Positions 25,103 to 33,733 of a stretch of DNA of 64,000 bases are shown here, in pieces; positions within the stretch are counted from its first letter, which is position 1; every line of letters begins with the position of its first letter. The DNA is from Lonepinella koalarum. Its GTDB lineage: Bacteria > Pseudomonadota > Gammaproteobacteria > Enterobacterales > Pasteurellaceae. Made by a program: the position numbers and the translations under genes. The notes below the pieces were generated by a model, which saw nothing but the letters and a program-made list of their open reading frames with translations, did not search any database and had not been told where the DNA came from. The stretch lies in assembly GCF_042926695.1 (NCBI RefSeq), contig NZ_CP170642.1, positions 496,001 through 560,000 on the forward strand, read 5' to 3'.

Positions 25103-26305
25103 ATGCCCCAATACAACAGACAAACATTCGATCAAGTCATGATCCAAAACTACATCCCCGCTAACTTTATCCCCGTCAAAGGAAAAGGAAGCCACGTCTG
25201 GGATCAAGACGGCAAGGAATATATTGACTTCACCAGTGGCATTGCCGTTAATTCACTCGGTCATTGCCCTGATGAAATTGTGGAGGTACTCAAAGCCCAA
25301 AGCGAAAAATTATGGCATTCAAGTAACTGGTTCACCAGCGAACCGACCCTTGCACTCGCCAGTAAATTAGTTCAACATACCTTTGCAGAGCGTGTCATGT
25401 TCGCTAATTCTGGTGCAGAAGCCAATGAGGCAGCATTAAAATTAGCTCGCCGTTATGCAGTAGATAACTATGGTTATCAAAAATCCACCATTATCTCCTT
25501 TAAACAAAGTTTCCACGGTCGTACGCTATTTACCGTCAGCGTTGCAGGACAACCGAAATATTCTGATGGATTTGGTCCGAAACCAGCAGATATTATTCAT
25601 GTTAAATTTAATGATTTAGCCAGCGTAAAAGCGGTGATTGATGATCGTTGCTGTGCAGTGATTGTCGAACCGATCCAAGGGGAAAGTGGGATTATTCCTG
25701 CCACCGCAGAATTTTTACAAGGCTTACGTCAACTTTGTGATGAAAATAACGCCTTGTTGATTTTTGATGAAGTACAGACAGGCGTAGGGCGTACTGGCTA
25801 TCTGTATGCGTATCAAAAATATGGTGTTACTCCCGATATTCTGACTACAGCTAAAGCCTTAGGCAATGGCTTTCCGATTAGTGCCATGCTGACCACCACA
25901 GAGATTGCCAAAAGTTTTTCCCCTGGGGTACACGGCACCACCTTTGGGGGAAATCCATTGGCTTGTGCCGTCGCCGAAAAAGTGATTGATACCATTGCTG
26001 ATGATCAATTTTTGACTCAAGTTAACCTCACTTCTGCACTATTTAAAGCCGAATTAACTAAATTAAATGAACAATTTCATTTATTTAAGGAAATTAGAGG
26101 CGAGGGGTTATTAATTGGTGCAGAATTAATTGAAAAATACCAAGGTAAAGCAAGTGATTTTGTCAAAGTGGCAGCAGAAAACGGCTTAATGATTTTAGTG
26201 GCTGGACCGAATGTGTTACGTTTTGCTCCCGCATTAAATATCAGTGAACAAGATCTCTTACAAGGGGTTGACCGATTAACCAAAACCTTAAAATGTTTCG
26301 CCTAA
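25103..26305 (+). CDS. argD: Acetylornithine/succinyldiaminopimelate aminotransferase-type enzyme
   Basis: PLP-dependent class III aminotransferase of arginine and lysine biosynthesis. The PLP lysine is Lys251 in TTAKALGNGFP. Cofactor residues are in NSGAEANEAALKLAR (about 98-112) and FDEVQTGVGRTG (about 220-231), with HGTTFGGNPLACAVA near 275. The length of 400 aa is standard. ArgD, AstC and GabT-like proteins overlap in sequence, but the N-terminal YIPANFIPVKGKGSHVWDQDG and the lack of ast neighbours favour ArgD. An intrinsic terminator follows. Confidence 0.88.
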   Translation: MPQYNRQTFDQVMIQNYIPANFIPVKGKGSHVWDQDGKEYIDFTSGIAVNSLGHCPDEIVEVLKAQSEKLWHSSNWFTSEPTLALASKLVQHTFAERVMFANSGAEANEAALKLARRYAVDNYGYQKSTIISFKQSFHGRTLFTVSVAGQPKYSDGFGPKPADIIHVKFNDLASVKAVIDDRCCAVIVEPIQGESGIIPATAEFLQGLRQLCDENNALLIFDEVQTGVGRTGYLYAYQKYGVTPDILTTAKALGNGFPISAMLTTTEIAKSFSPGVHGTTFGGNPLACAVAEKVIDTIADDQFLTQVNLTSALFKAELTKLNEQFHLFKEIRGEGLLIGAELIEKYQGKASDFVKVAAENGLMILVAGPNVLRFAPALNISEQDLLQGVDRLTKTLKCFA

Positions 26306-26315
26306 GATAAAAAGT

Positions 26316-26349
26316 AAAAAAGCGTTAACCTTGTGATTAACGCTTTTTT
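26316..26349. terminator. Bidirectional terminator between argD and tRNA-fMet
   Basis: AGCGTTAA and TTAACGCT form an 8-bp stem extended by A and T tracts (AAAAAA before, TTTTTT after) with an 8-base loop. The symmetry lets it serve argD on the plus strand and the convergent tRNA on the minus strand. Confidence 0.85.
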
Positions 26350-26354
26350 GAATT

Positions 26355-26431
<77 letters not shown>

Positions 26432-26606
26432 TCTGATGTGGTGTAATATACACTGAAAAATCATGAATGCAAGAAAAAAGATGTAAAATCAATTCGTTTG
26501 CCTTAAAAAACAACAAAAAGCATAAAAAATACTAGGGTATATGTCTAAATTTTGATAGGATATTTCCCTTCATTTTCGGATTGATTTATTTTAGGATTTT
26601 TAGCAA

Positions 26607-27713
26607 ATGATTCCCAAAAACATGACATACAAAGTAGCAGTTTTAGCCCTTTCTGCTTTACTTATCGCTTGTTCATCTAACAACAAGCAGCCCGCCAAAA
26701 TAAAAGCCAATGTCGGCAATACAGAAATGCAAAAATTAGGGGCAAAATACAATGGGAGAGTCTATACACCGGAAGTGTTTACTACAGTTTCTAGAGTAGA
26801 TAACAACAGCCCAATCGTGAATCCCAAAAACTTTATCTACCAATTAAATAACGTACGTCACTATTCTAGCGGTATTACTAATCGCTTTGCTAGCAATTAC
26901 AGCAAAATCCAACAATGGGTCAATGCTGGCGCCAAAGTCAGTGATTTGGCAAGATACGGTATTTATCCACAAGTCATGGCAGGGGCAGATAATTATCAAA
27001 ATGTATTAATGACCGGTTATTACTCCCCGGTTATTCATGCTCGTCGCACACCACAGGGTAGATATACTCAACCAATTTATGCTATGCCTAGCCAAAAACG
27101 TTTTACCCGATCTCAAATTTATGCAGGAGCATTAGCGGGTAAAGGCTTAGAATTAGCTTATAGTGATTCGATGTTAGATAATTTTTTACTTGGAGTGCAA
27201 GGCAGTGGCTATGTAGATTTCGGTGATGGTCGCTTAAGTTACTTAGCTTATGCCGGTCAAAATGGCTTTCAATACACTTCCGTAGGACGTTTATTAGTGG
27301 AGGATGGCGAAATTCCAAAGGAAAAAATGTCCGTCCAAGCGATTCGTGAATGGGGACAACGTAATCCATCTCGCATACAAGGCTTGTTAGAGCGTAATCA
27401 GTCTTATGTATTCTTTAAAAATGATCCAACCGGTCAAGTCAAAGGTTCCGCCGGTGTGCCATTAGTTCCTATGGCATCGGTCGCATCCGATCGTCGAATC
27501 GTGCCATCTGGTACGGTATTATTAGTCGAGGTACCACAAATTGATAATAACGGTAACTGGACGGGACAGCATCAATTACATCTTATGGTTGCCTTAGATG
27601 TAGGCGGAGCAGTGAAAGGTCAGCATTTTGATTTGTATCGTGGCATCGGTGATCAAGCCGGGCATATTTCTGGTTTATCAAAACATTATGGACGTGTTTG
27701 GGTACTACGTTAA
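26607..27713 (+). CDS. mltA: Membrane-bound lytic murein transglycosylase A
   Basis: Outer-membrane lipoprotein that cleaves peptidoglycan glycan strands to 1,6-anhydro products. Lipobox LLIAC gives lipidated Cys22. The MltA barrel domain includes VLMTGYYSPVIHARR and FGDGRLSYLAYAGQNG, and the C-terminal 3D domain has HLMVALDVGGAVKGQHFDLYRG with the catalytic aspartate in the LDVGGAVKG region. Length 368 aa. TTAGGAT lies upstream of the ATG. tcdA follows 30 bases later on the same strand, as in E. coli. Confidence 0.95.
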   Translation: MIPKNMTYKVAVLALSALLIACSSNNKQPAKIKANVGNTEMQKLGAKYNGRVYTPEVFTTVSRVDNNSPIVNPKNFIYQLNNVRHYSSGITNRFASNYSKIQQWVNAGAKVSDLARYGIYPQVMAGADNYQNVLMTGYYSPVIHARRTPQGRYTQPIYAMPSQKRFTRSQIYAGALAGKGLELAYSDSMLDNFLLGVQGSGYVDFGDGRLSYLAYAGQNGFQYTSVGRLLVEDGEIPKEKMSVQAIREWGQRNPSRIQGLLERNQSYVFFKNDPTGQVKGSAGVPLVPMASVASDRRIVPSGTVLLVEVPQIDNNGNWTGQHQLHLMVALDVGGAVKGQHFDLYRGIGDQAGHISGLSKHYGRVWVLR

Positions 27714-27743
27714 TCAGAACGTTAATCCAAACCTAATGTAAAT

Positions 27744-28511
27744 ATGATAGAACGAATTGATAATTTTGAGCAACGCTTCGGTGGTATCGGACGATTATAT
27801 ACTCTAGCGGGTCTGGCTCGCTTGAGACAAGCCCATATTTGTGTTATCGGCATTGGTGGCGTAGGTTCTTGGGCTGTGGAAGCCCTTGCTCGTTGCGGTA
27901 TTGGGAAAATTACCATGATTGATATGGACGATATTTGCGTAACCAATATCAATCGCCAAATTCACGCCCTAACAGGTAATGTGGGTAAGCTCAAAACCGA
28001 AGTTATGGCTGAACGTATTGGATTAATCAATCCTGAATGTCATGTACAAATTATTGATGACTTTCTTTCTAACGAAAATTTAGCTAACTATATCACGACA
28101 GACTATGATTATGTGATTGATGCAATTGATAGTGTAAAAACTAAATCAGCTTTAATTGCCTATTGCAAACGTAATAAAATCAAACTGATAACTATAGGTG
28201 GAGCTGGCGGACAAACCGATCCGACACAAATTCAAATTACGGATTTAAGTAAAACAATCCAAGATCCACTGTTATCTAAAGTCCGCTCTACGCTACGCAG
28301 AGAGTACCATTTTAGCCAAAATCCTAAACGGAAATTTGGTATTGATGCGGTTTTCTCGACGCAGCCATTAATTTTCCCACAAGTGACAGAAAATTGTGAA
28401 ATTTCTGCAAGTATGAATTGTGCCAATGGTTTTGGTGCAGCGACGATGATCACCGCTACGTTCGGCTTTTTTGCTGTTTCTCGAGTAATTGATAAATTAC
28501 TTAAAGCATAG
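27744..28511 (+). CDS. tcdA: tRNA threonylcarbamoyladenosine dehydratase
   Basis: E1-like ATP-dependent enzyme that cyclises t6A37 to ct6A in tRNAs. The ThiF/MoeB fold shows the nucleotide motif IGIGGVGSWAVEALAR (about residues 35-50), DMDDICVTNINRQIHA, and the catalytic cysteine in the CANGFGAATMITATFG region near 233. Length 255 aa is normal. It follows mltA closely. The partner sulfur acceptor CsdE is not in the window. Confidence 0.93.
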   Translation: MIERIDNFEQRFGGIGRLYTLAGLARLRQAHICVIGIGGVGSWAVEALARCGIGKITMIDMDDICVTNINRQIHALTGNVGKLKTEVMAERIGLINPECHVQIIDDFLSNENLANYITTDYDYVIDAIDSVKTKSALIAYCKRNKIKLITIGGAGGQTDPTQIQITDLSKTIQDPLLSKVRSTLRREYHFSQNPKRKFGIDAVFSTQPLIFPQVTENCEISASMNCANGFGAATMITATFGFFAVSRVIDKLLKA

Positions 28512-28616
28512 TTACCCTAACATAAAACTTATTTTATCATAAAAAAAAAGATAGCTTTTTTCCTAAAATAGGCGTAATCTATCCGCACTTTTTACATTTC
28601 AAGTAAGGAAAAAATA

Positions 28617-29588
28617 ATGTCTAAATTAACTAAAACAGCTATTGCTAGTGCTATTTTAGCCACTGCTTTTGCCGCTCAAGCGGATATTGTGACTTCAGTC
28701 AAACCCTTAGGTTTTATTGCCTCCTCTATTGCCGATGGTGTGCTTGATACTCAAATTATTGTACCCGCAGGTGCCTCACCACACGATTACAACCTAAAAC
28801 CAACAGATGTGCAAAAAATTAAATCTGCAGATTTAGTCTTATGGATCGGCAAAGATGTGGATAGTTTTTTAACAAAAACGATCGCTCAAGCAGATCAGAA
28901 AAAATTGATTACGATTGCTGAAATTGATGGTGTTACCGCATTATTAGAAAAATCAGAACATCACCATCATCATGATGACGGCGACGATGATGATGATCAC
29001 GACCATGATCACGCCGACCACGATCATGACCATGAACACGAAGGACATCACCATGAAGTGGATGAAAACGGTTTAACTGTCAACTGGCACGTATGGTATT
29101 CACCACAAATTAGTCAATTAGTGGCAAATCAGCTAGCTCAAAAATTAACCGAACAATTCCCAGCGAAAAAAGATCTGATTGCTGAAAATTTAGCGAATTT
29201 TAACCGCACTTTACAAGAGAAAAATACTCAAATTACTCAACAAGTAAGCACATTTAAAGATAAAGGGTTCTATGTATTCCATGATGCTTATGGCTATTTT
29301 AATAATACCTATGGTTTAAAACAAACTGGAGCATTTACCATTAATCCTTTAGTTGCACCGGGAGCAAAAACCATTGCGAAAATTAAAGAAGAAATTGAAG
29401 AACACAAAGTAAATTGCTTATTCGCCGAACCACAATTCACCCCAAAAGTGATCGATACCTTAGCAAAAAGCACCGGTGTTAAGGTAGGTCGTTTAGATCC
29501 GATGGGCGACAGTATTAAATTAGGCAAAAATGCTTACAGTCAATTCTTGCAATTTACAGCAGATAGTTATGCGAGTTGTTTGAAATAA
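28617..29588 (+). CDS. znuA: Zinc ABC transporter substrate-binding protein ZnuA
   Basis: Periplasmic zinc receptor. The 323-residue precursor has a signal peptide ending near residue 22 (AFAAQA). Zinc ligands expected are His56 in GASPHDYNL, the histidine of NWHVWYSP, and His in FYVFHDAYGYF. Residues 115-147 form an acidic, histidine-rich loop alternating His and Asp, the typical ZnuA metal-handling loop. AAGGAA precedes the start. znuB and znuC are not adjacent, as in H. influenzae where the receptor gene stands apart. Confidence 0.93.
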   Translation: MSKLTKTAIASAILATAFAAQADIVTSVKPLGFIASSIADGVLDTQIIVPAGASPHDYNLKPTDVQKIKSADLVLWIGKDVDSFLTKTIAQADQKKLITIAEIDGVTALLEKSEHHHHHDDGDDDDDHDHDHADHDHDHEHEGHHHEVDENGLTVNWHVWYSPQISQLVANQLAQKLTEQFPAKKDLIAENLANFNRTLQEKNTQITQQVSTFKDKGFYVFHDAYGYFNNTYGLKQTGAFTINPLVAPGAKTIAKIKEEIEEHKVNCLFAEPQFTPKVIDTLAKSTGVKVGRLDPMGDSIKLGKNAYSQFLQFTADSYASCLK

Positions 29589-29611
29589 TGTAGCCACAAA
29601 TAAAATCGAAA

Positions 29612-29640
29612 AAGTGCGGTGAAAACAACCGCACTTTTTT
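29612..29640 (+). terminator. USS-dyad terminator after znuA
   Basis: Two full uptake cores in inverted orientation (AAGTGCGGT at 29612-29620 and ACCGCACTT at 29628-29636), separated by a 7-base loop, are followed by a T run. This is the classic Haemophilus arrangement in which uptake sequences double as an intrinsic terminator. Confidence 0.9.
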
Positions 29641-29687
29641 GTTTAATGCTATAATCTCACCATTCCCAATCTGTTTAGAGAATATCC

Positions 29688-31835
29688 ATGAAACAACTTT
29701 TTGCTACCACAGGACGTGGTTTTGAAGAATTACTAAAAGTCGAACTTACCGATCTTGGTGCAACTGAATGTCAAGTGGCACAAGGTGGTGTGCATTTTAT
29801 GGCGGACGATGAAACCCAGTACAAGGTACTATTGTGGTCGCGACTCGCTTCTCGGGTGTTATTGCCATTGGCACAAAGTAAAATTTACAGTGATTTAGAT
29901 CTCTATTCCATCATATTATCGCAAGACTGGCTATCGCATTTTGATGAAAGATCCCGATTTTTAGTCGATTTTAACGGCACAAACCAAGAAATTCGCCACA
30001 CACAGTTCGGTGCAATGCGCGTGAAAGACGGTATTGTGGATTATTTTGAGCGACAAGGTCGGCGTCGTCCTGATGTGGATAAAGACAACCCTGATATTCG
30101 GATTCATGCCTATTTAAATCGTGAGAATTTTATTCTTTCGCTCGATTTAAGCGGTGATGCCTTACATTTACGTGGCTATCGAGAGGAAACTGGTGTTGCT
30201 CCATTACGTGAAACCTTAGCCGCCGCCATCGTATTACGTTCAGGCTGGAAAGTGGGAACACCCTTGGTGGATCCGATGTGTGGTTCAGGCACTTTGTTAA
30301 TTGAAGCGGCTCAAATGGAAGCTAAAATTGCACCGCAGTTGCACCGTATGCACTGGGGTTTTGATTTTTGGAAAGGGCATAATCCGTCCGCTTGGGAAAA
30401 GGTGAAAACAGAAGCCGTTGAATTAGCTGAAACAGAATTTAACAAAAATCCCCAACCGCATTTTTATGGCTTTGATTTAGATCACCGCGTTATTCAAAAA
30501 GCACAGCACAACGCTCAACAGGCTGGCGTAGCACATCTAATTCAATTTAAACAATCTGATATAGGAGCCTTGAAAAATCCACTCGAACATGGCGAAAAAG
30601 GGACGGTTATTTGTAATCCCCCTTATGGTGAACGTTTAGGTACCACACCAGCGTTAATTGCCTTATACTCCGTGTTCGGACAACGCTTAAAACAACAATT
30701 TGGCGGTTGGAATGCCTCTATTTTTAGTTCAGAACCAAGTTTATTAGATTGCCTACGTTTGCGTTCACATCGTCAATTTAAAGCCAAGAATGGTCCATTA
30801 GATTGTGTACAAAAAAATTATCAAATTTCTGACCGCAGTTTAACTGAACCAGAACAAAGTGCGGTGCAAAATTTGGCATTTTCAACCAATAATAATGTGG
30901 CTATTGATTTTGCCAATCGCTTACAAAAAAATATTAAAAAAATTGAAAAATGGGCGAATCAACAAGGATTACAAGCCTATCGCTTATATGATGCAGATTT
31001 ACCCGATTATAATCTCGCCGTAGATCGTTATGCGGATCACATTGTGGTACAAGAATATGCGCCACCGAAAAATATTGATGAAAATAAAGCCCGTCAACGT
31101 TTACTTGATGCAGTAACGGCAACCCTTGCAGTCACGGGTATTGAAACCAATAAATTGATTCTAAAAGTTCGCCAAAAACAAAAAGGCAAAAATCAATATG
31201 AGAAATTAGCCAACAAAGGCGAATATTTTTATGTGGAAGAATATGGTGCAAAATTGTGGGTTAATTTGACCGATTATTTGGATACGGGATTATTTTTGGA
31301 TCACCGTTTAACGCGTAAAATGCTAGGCGAAATGGCAAAAGGCAAAGAGTTCTTAAATTTATTTGCTTATACAGGCTCTGCGACTATTCATGCGGCATTA
31401 GGCGGTGCCAAGTCCACCACCACCGTAGATATGTCAAATACTTATTTAAATTGGGCAGAACAGAACTTAATTTTAAATGATTTGGACGGTAAACAGCACC
31501 ATTTAATTCAAGCGGATTGTTTGCAATGGTTGGAAAAATGCGATCGCCAATTTGATCTGATTTTTGTCGATCCGCCCACATTTTCCAATTCAAAACGCAT
31601 GGAAGACAGTTGGGACGTACAACGTGATCATATTAAATTAATGGGAAATCTCAAACGGATTTTACGCCCAAATGGCACCATCGTATTTTCTAATAATAAA
31701 CGTGGATTTAAAATGGATGTTGAGAGTTTAGCGGAACTAGGACTAAGTGCGGTGGAAATTTCAAACAAAACCTTACCGCTGGATTTTGAACGCAATAAAC
31801 AGATTCATAATTGTTGGATTGTACAGAGAACTTAG
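29688..31835 (+). CDS. rlmL: Bifunctional 23S rRNA methyltransferase RlmKL (m2G2445 and m7G2069)
   Basis: The 715-residue protein has an N-terminal THUMP domain (about 50-155), a first methyltransferase domain with DPMCGSGTLLIEAA and NPPYGERLG (about 195-315), and a second domain with LNLFAYTGSATIHAALGGA and FVDPPTFSNSKRMEDSWDVQ (about 540-650). The fusion is typical of gammaproteobacteria. It modifies helix 74/75-region guanines of 23S rRNA. Two USS cores (30857 and 31745) lie within it. Confidence 0.95.
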   Translation: MKQLFATTGRGFEELLKVELTDLGATECQVAQGGVHFMADDETQYKVLLWSRLASRVLLPLAQSKIYSDLDLYSIILSQDWLSHFDERSRFLVDFNGTNQEIRHTQFGAMRVKDGIVDYFERQGRRRPDVDKDNPDIRIHAYLNRENFILSLDLSGDALHLRGYREETGVAPLRETLAAAIVLRSGWKVGTPLVDPMCGSGTLLIEAAQMEAKIAPQLHRMHWGFDFWKGHNPSAWEKVKTEAVELAETEFNKNPQPHFYGFDLDHRVIQKAQHNAQQAGVAHLIQFKQSDIGALKNPLEHGEKGTVICNPPYGERLGTTPALIALYSVFGQRLKQQFGGWNASIFSSEPSLLDCLRLRSHRQFKAKNGPLDCVQKNYQISDRSLTEPEQSAVQNLAFSTNNNVAIDFANRLQKNIKKIEKWANQQGLQAYRLYDADLPDYNLAVDRYADHIVVQEYAPPKNIDENKARQRLLDAVTATLAVTGIETNKLILKVRQKQKGKNQYEKLANKGEYFYVEEYGAKLWVNLTDYLDTGLFLDHRLTRKMLGEMAKGKEFLNLFAYTGSATIHAALGGAKSTTTVDMSNTYLNWAEQNLILNDLDGKQHHLIQADCLQWLEKCDRQFDLIFVDPPTFSNSKRMEDSWDVQRDHIKLMGNLKRILRPNGTIVFSNNKRGFKMDVESLAELGLSAVEISNKTLPLDFERNKQIHNCWIVQRT

Positions 31836-31876
31836 GACAGATGACTGAGAATAAGGGACAGATAATAACAAAATTC

Positions 31877-31975
31877 CCCCGTATTTTCAGGAAACAAGGA
31901 AAAATCGGGGTCGCTTTTCTTTTTGCTTACTTTTTCTTTGGCGATGCAAAGAAAAAGTAAGTCGCCAACGGCGAA
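31877..31975. repeat. Short relative of the tldD-flanking repeat
   Basis: This fragment between rlmL and grpE carries TTTTCAGGAAACAAGG, the TTACTTTTTCTTTG/CAAAGAAAAAGTAA perfect 14-bp hairpin (31927-31960) and GTCGCCAACGGCGAAA. All three are landmarks of the outer ends of the arms at 22262 and 25015. It lies 3' of both convergent genes and may supply a hairpin for transcript ends. Confidence 0.75.
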
Positions 31976-32005
31976 ATCTGTTTTAAACGCAAAGAAAAGT
32001 AAAAG

Positions 32006-32608
32006 CTACGCTGCTACCATAACCATAGCAGGACGAATCACCCGACTATTCAATAAATATCCTTTTTGTAACACTACAGTAATTTGATTGGTTTCGAATC
32101 CTTCTGTCGGTTGCATAGAAATGGCTTGATGCAATTCTGGATTAAAGGTTTCGCCCACTTCACCCACTGGTTCAATACCAAAACGGGCCACCGTGGCTAA
32201 TAAATCTTTTAAGGTGAGTTCTACACCATCAAATAAGCCTTTAATACATTCGTCTTCTTTATTCGCTGGCGTGGTTAATGCACGTTCAAGGTTATCAATA
32301 GTGTTTAAAATTTCTTTTGAAAATTTTTCTAAGGCAAATTTATGGGCTTTTTCCACATCCTGCTCCGCACGACGGCGGATATTTTCCATTTCAGCTCTGG
32401 CTCGCAATAGACTTTCTTGCTCTTTTTGTGCCGCATCAACCAGTTGTTGTTCTAATTCTTGTACACGTAAAATCGCTTCTTCTAACACATCCGTTTCTTC
32501 ATTTGGAGCCTCATTCTCTGCTTCCTCAGTTGCTTCAACGGATTCCGTTTGTTCTTGCGCGGTTTCTACTAAAATTTCTTCTGTTGGCTGTTTTTCTTGT
32601 TCTGTCAT
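32006..32608 (-). CDS. grpE: Nucleotide exchange factor GrpE
   Basis: Releases ADP from DnaK in the heat-shock chaperone cycle. I start it at the ATG at 32608 (MTEQEKQPTEE), 6 bases after GGAG; an upstream ATG frame at 32620 precedes the ribosome site. The N-terminal 55 residues are very acidic, followed by the long dimer coiled coil (VQELEQQLVDAAQKEQESLL, RARAEMENIRRRAEQDVEKA) and the beta domain ending LLNSRVIRPAMVMVA. Length 200 aa. Monocistronic, divergent from nadK. Confidence 0.95.
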   Translation of the reverse strand: MTEQEKQPTEEILVETAQEQTESVEATEEAENEAPNEETDVLEEAILRVQELEQQLVDAAQKEQESLLRARAEMENIRRRAEQDVEKAHKFALEKFSKEILNTIDNLERALTTPANKEDECIKGLFDGVELTLKDLLATVARFGIEPVGEVGETFNPELHQAISMQPTEGFETNQITVVLQKGYLLNSRVIRPAMVMVAA

Positions 32609-32747
32609 CATGTACTCCATTAAAAAATATTATAAAATATGAGCGGTTAAGCATTGTAACAAAGGAATCATCAAATGTTAATCTTTGCTCCAAGTCATTT
32701 TCAATGTAATATAAAGGCGTTTTTTTAAAATTCAAGTCGTCACTACA

Positions 32748-33659
32748 ATGGAATTTATCAATAATCATATTAATCCGCTGCATAAAAGCTTTAAAACCAT
32801 TGCGTTAGTTGGTTATCCACGCAATGATATGACGCTGCAAATGCATAAAAATATTTTTGCATGGCTACAGGAAAAAGGCTATACCGTATTAGTGGAAAGT
32901 GAAGTGGGGCAAGCATTAGCACTTCCAACGGAACAGATTGCATCCCTCGAACAAATCGGTAAACAAGCCCAACTGGCTATTGTCATCGGTGGGGATGGCA
33001 ATATGCTCGGACGTGCCAGAATTTTATCTAAATATGATATTCTATTAATTGGCATCAACCGTGGTAATTTAGGCTTTTTAACCGATATTGATCCGAAAAA
33101 TGCCTATGCGCAATTACAAGCTTGTTTGAACGGTGAATTTTTTGTGGAAGAACGCTTCTTATTAGATGTCAATATTGAACACAATGGTGTAGTGATAAAC
33201 AATGGTAATGCCATTAATGAAGCCGTTATTCACCCTGCTCAAATTGCTCACATGATTGATTTTCATGTTTATATTGATGATAAATTTGCTTTCTCACAAC
33301 GTTCAGATGGCTTAATTATTGCCACGCCAACTGGTTCAACCGCCTATTCACTTTCTGCTGGTGGACCGATTCTAACGCCAAATTTAAATGCTATCACGCT
33401 AGTATCTATGTATCCACATACCTTATCATCGCGCCCCTTAGTTATTGATGGTGATAGTAAAATTTCGCTCCGTTTTGCGGATTATAATACACCACAGTTA
33501 GAAGTGAGTTGTGATAGTCAATTAGCTTTAAACCTAACCAGTGATGATATTGTTACAGTACAAAAAAGCCCTTATAAACTACGTTTACTACACTTGCGTA
33601 ATTATAACTATTACAATGTGTTAAGCTCAAAATTAGGCTGGCTTAAAAAACTTTTCTAA
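32748..33659 (+). CDS. nadK: NAD kinase
   Basis: Phosphorylates NAD to NADP. The GGDGN motif at residues 81-85 holds the catalytic aspartate. NAD-binding blocks NEAVIH, the DGLIIATPTGSTAYSLSAGG region (about 185-204) and SSRPLVID follow. The length of 303 aa is typical. The divergent grpE-nadK and downstream recN arrangement is conserved in gammaproteobacteria. Confidence 0.95.
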   Translation: MEFINNHINPLHKSFKTIALVGYPRNDMTLQMHKNIFAWLQEKGYTVLVESEVGQALALPTEQIASLEQIGKQAQLAIVIGGDGNMLGRARILSKYDILLIGINRGNLGFLTDIDPKNAYAQLQACLNGEFFVEERFLLDVNIEHNGVVINNGNAINEAVIHPAQIAHMIDFHVYIDDKFAFSQRSDGLIIATPTGSTAYSLSAGGPILTPNLNAITLVSMYPHTLSSRPLVIDGDSKISLRFADYNTPQLEVSCDSQLALNLTSDDIVTVQKSPYKLRLLHLRNYNYYNVLSSKLGWLKKLF

Positions 33660-33678
33660 AAACTGTAAAAAAATCCTT

Positions 33679-33720
33679 TACTGTATATTTATTATGAATT
33701 ATACTGCATTCCATACAGTA
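33679..33720 (+). promoter_or_regulatory. Two candidate LexA (SOS) boxes before recN
   Basis: TACTGTATATTTATTATGAA (33679-33698) matches 15 of 20 positions of the LexA palindrome, with a perfect left half-site. TACTGCATTCCATACAGTA (33702-33720) has intact outer TACTG/CAGTA arms but is one base short. They end 13 bases before the recN ATG. recN in E. coli is controlled by more than one LexA box, so tandem sites are expected. Confidence 0.65.
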
Positions 33721-33733
33721 AAGGGGATTTTTT

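Noticed and set aside
32193..32709. Two overlapping plus-strand frames opposite grpE (149 and 130 codons)
   Set aside because: They are antisense shadows of a conserved, acidic, coiled-coil gene and have no recognisable domains.
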